This document shows, piece by piece, positions 32,723-34,730 of a stretch of DNA of 34,730 nt. The number at the start of each line of letters is the position of its first letter. Position 1 is the stretch's first letter. This stretch comes from Betaproteobacteria bacterium. GTDB lineage: Bacteria; Pseudomonadota; Gammaproteobacteria; Burkholderiales; SG8-41. The notes under the pieces are model-generated. The model had not been told where the DNA came from and made no database searches. It saw only the letters and a program-made list of their open reading frames with translations. The translations under genes were made by a program, and so were the position numbers. The stretch spans positions 1-34,730 of the forward strand of contig JANXSE010000071.1 of the NCBI GenBank assembly GCA_025356695.1, given 5' to 3'.

Positions 32723-33811
32723 TCAGACCTCCAGCTTGATAGGAATGGTGCGTTTCTTCTCGCTGCCGAACAGGCTGGTCTCGCCGGTGCCTTCCGAGCA
32801 GCCGTTGCCGAACGAAAAGCCGCAGCCGCCGCGCACATTGAAGGTGTTCTCGGCGTATTCACGGTGCGTGCTCGGAATGACGAAACGGTCTTCGTAATTG
32901 GCGATCGCCATCACACGGTACATTTCTTCCACCTCCAGCTGCGTCATGCCGACCTGTTCAAGCGCCGCGGTGTTGATGCGCTGCTCAACATGCTTTTCGC
33001 GCTGGTAGGCGCGCATCGCCAGCATGCGGTCGAGCGCGCGCACCACCGGTGCGGTGTCGCCGGCGGTCAGCAGGTTGGCCAGATACTTGACCGGAATGCG
33101 CAGCTGGTTGACATCGGGGATCGCGCCGTTGGCCTGCAACTGCCCGGCGTTGGCGGCAGCGCTGATCGGCGACAGCGGCGGCACGTACCAGACCATCGGC
33201 AGCGTGCGGTATTCCGGATGCAGCGGCAGCGCCACCTTCCATTGCACCGCCATCTTGTAGACCGGGCTCGCACGCGCGGCTTCCATCCACTTGTCGGGAA
33301 TGCCGTCGACGGCAGCCTGTGCGATGACCTTGGGATCATTCGGGTCGAGAAAAATATCGAGCTGCGCCTGATACAGATCGCGGTCGTGCTCGACGCTGGC
33401 GGCTGCCTGAATACGATCGGCGTCATACAACAAAACGCCGAGATAACGGATGCGGCCGACGCAGGTTTCCGAGCAGACAGTCGGCTGACCGGCTTCGATG
33501 CGCGGGAAGCAGAAGATGCACTTCTCGGCCTTGCCACTTTTCCAATTGTAGTAAATCTTCTTGTACGGGCAGCCGCTGACACACATGCGCCAGCCGCGGC
33601 ACTTGTCCTGGTCGATCAGCACGATGCCGTCCTCCTCGCGCTTGTAGATCGAGCCCGAGGGACAGCTCGCCACGCACGCCGGATTGAGACAATGCTCGCA
33701 GAGGCGCGGCAGGTACATCATGAAGGTGTTTTCGAACTGGCCGTAGATGTCCTTCTGGATGTCGTCGAAGTTCTTGTCCTTGCTGCGCTTCGAAAATTCG
33801 CCGCCGAGAAT
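32723..33811 (-). pseudogene. narH: narH (nitrate reductase beta subunit), C-terminal part of left copy, truncated at inverted junction
   Basis: The minus-strand frame reads ILGGEFSKRSKDKNFDDIQ at about 33811-33757 and continues to the TGA at 32723, about 362 codons. Usual NarH is about 510 residues, so roughly the first 150 are missing. CEHCLNPACVASCP, CRGWRMC (the tryptophan-containing cluster motif), CPYKK and CIFC are Fe-S ligands of NarH. It ends GGCGFSFGNGC near the C-terminus. The first methionine inside the piece (33721, MMYLPRLCEHC) is internal, not a real start. The piece meets another narH fragment head to head at about 33800-33811. It is probably a normal gene cut by an assembly chimera rather than a true pseudogene; narJ and narI downstream are intact. 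Confidence 0.85.
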
Positions 33812-34730
33812 TTTCCAAACGCAGCAAGGATAAAAACTTCGACGACATCCAGAAGGATATTTACGGCGAGTTCGAGAGCACCTTCATGATGTATCTGCCG
33901 CGCCTGTGCGAGCACTGCCTCAACCCGGCCTGCGCGGCGGTCTGTCCCTCGGGTGCGATCTACAAGCGCGAGGAGGACGGCATCGTCCTGATCGACCAGG
34001 ACAAGTGCCGCGGCTGGCGCATGTGCGTCTCGGGCTGCCCCTACAAGAAGATTTACTACAACTGGAAAAGCGGCAAGGCCGAGAAATGCACTTTCTGCTA
34101 CCCGCGCATCGAGGCCGGCGAGCCGACGGTGTGCAGCGAAACCTGCGTCGGCCGCATCCGTTACCTGGGCGTGCTGCTGTACGACGCGGACCGCATCCAG
34201 GAGGCTGCCAGCGTGGAACACGATCGTGATCTGTATCCGGCGCAACTCGACATCTTCCTGGATCCGCATGATCCGAAGGTCATCGCCCAGGCACGTATCG
34301 ACGGCATCCCCGACAAATGGATGGAAGCAGCGTGTATCAGCCCGGTCTACAAGATGGCGGTGCAGTGGAAAGTCGCCTTGCCGCTGCATCCCGAATACCG
34401 CACCTTGCCGATGGTCTGGTACGTGCCGCCGTTGTCTCCCATCTCGGCCGCCGCCAATGCGGGGCAGGTCGGCACCAATGGTGAAATCCCGGACGTCAAC
34501 CAGTTGCGCATACCGGTGAAGTACCTGGCCAACCTGCTGACCGCCGGCGACACGGTGCCGGTGGTGCGCGCGCTCGAGCGCATGCTTGCCATGCGTGCCT
34601 ACCAGCGTGACAAGCACGTGAACGGGCGCACCAACCTGGCCGTGCTGGAGCAGGTCGGTATCACGCAGGCCGAGGTCGAGGACATGTACCGCGTGATGGC
34701 GATCGCCAACTACGAAGACCGTTTCGTCAT
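32877..34730. repeat. Imperfect 923-bp inverted repeat with 8-bp centre (two narH fragments head to head)
   Basis: Left arm 32877-33799 and right arm 33808-34730 are mirror copies without net insertion or deletion, since the last bases (34720-34730) pair with 32877-32887. Nucleotide identity is high but imperfect, roughly 85-90% in the segments compared by eye and not computed. The centre is 33800-33807 (GCCGCCGA), flanked by GAAAATTC and GAATTTTC. The left-hand reading keeps the native LGGEF coding sequence across the centre; the right-hand reading does not. The join therefore occurs at a short AAATTC-type microhomology. Confidence 0.9.
33808..34730 (+). pseudogene. narH: narH, second divergent fragment on the plus strand, truncated at both ends
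   Basis: The plus-strand frame starting at 33808 reads EFSKRSKDKNFDDIQKDIYG and runs open to the right edge, about 307 codons, through CEHCLNPACAAVCP, CRGWRMC, CPYKK and CTFCYPRIEAG. The aligned protein differs from the left copy at about 30 of about 300 positions by eye, for example CAAV versus CVAS, and the length of the mirrored region is exactly equal. It begins at the same NarH residue where the left copy stops, so both lack the N-terminal portion. It may be a paralog from a second nar operon, another strain's copy, or a fold-back artefact. No start codon or promoter belongs to it. Confidence 0.85.

Noticed and set aside
32723..33721. Complete narH starting at the MMYLPRLCEHC methionine
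   Set aside because: That methionine is internal to NarH; the coding frame and homology continue upstream to the inverted junction.
1..34730. CRISPR arrays, tRNA/rRNA genes, transposases, phage genes or plasmid origins
   Set aside because: Looked for by eye; no direct-repeat arrays, no tRNA-like cloverleaf and no mobile-element proteins were found.

Overview
This GC-rich window looks like chromosomal DNA of a betaproteobacterium, most likely Burkholderiales or a close relative. The pointers are four Bug/TctC-type periplasmic binding proteins, a TctABC tricarboxylate transporter, a purE-purC-tsaC purine block, and a nitrate reductase operon carrying the PpiC-type accessory gene. No rRNA, tRNA, CRISPR array or insertion sequence was recognised. 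Assignments come from reading translated sequence and remembered family motifs; no database search was run.

Layout. (1) 1-4747: a large FAD/Fe-S 2-hydroxyacid dehydrogenase (minus strand, running off the left edge) diverges from a serine-glyoxylate aminotransferase, which is followed by an orphan Bug protein. (2) 4863-9542: an operon-like run tctC-tctB-tctA, a crotonase and an exported alpha/beta hydrolase. (3) 9757-11373: a metabolite:H+ symporter-type MFS gene with its own promoter and a good intrinsic terminator. (4) 11492-13658: a metallophosphoesterase paired with a Ser/Thr kinase fused to a universal-stress domain. (5) 17283-13676 (minus): purE-purC-dcd-tsaC housekeeping block. (6) 17584-30017 (plus): a twelve-kilobase catabolic cluster: Bug, PrpD-like, PrpD-like, Bug, acyl-CoA dehydrogenase, NDP-forming acyl-CoA synthetase, palindromic repeat, PrpD-like, isocitrate-lyase-family lyase, LeuC-like and LeuD-like hydratase. 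(7) 33811-30089 (minus): 3' part of narH, narJ, narI, a parvulin and a small conserved gene. (8) 33808-34730: a second, different narH fragment in the opposite orientation.

How it fits together. Region 6 is the most interesting. It combines uptake proteins, three different PrpD-family dehydratase/isomerase-like proteins, an aconitase-superfamily hydratase pair, a lyase with the KRCGH active-site motif, a CoA ligase and an acyl-CoA dehydrogenase. This is a plausible complete route for an unidentified branched di- or tricarboxylic acid: import, rearrangement, hydration, C-C cleavage to pyruvate or glyoxylate plus a smaller acid, CoA activation, and oxidation. The order resembles the hydratase-lyase end of dimethylmaleate breakdown, but the substrate cannot be read from the sequence. 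The glyoxylate aminotransferase and hydroxyacid dehydrogenase in region 1 could dispose of a glyoxylate product, though that link is speculative.

The right end needs caution. Two narH pieces that differ in sequence meet head to head as a 923-bp imperfect inverted repeat around an 8-bp centre, and both lack the same N-terminal part. This looks like an assembly or amplification chimera until long reads show otherwise.
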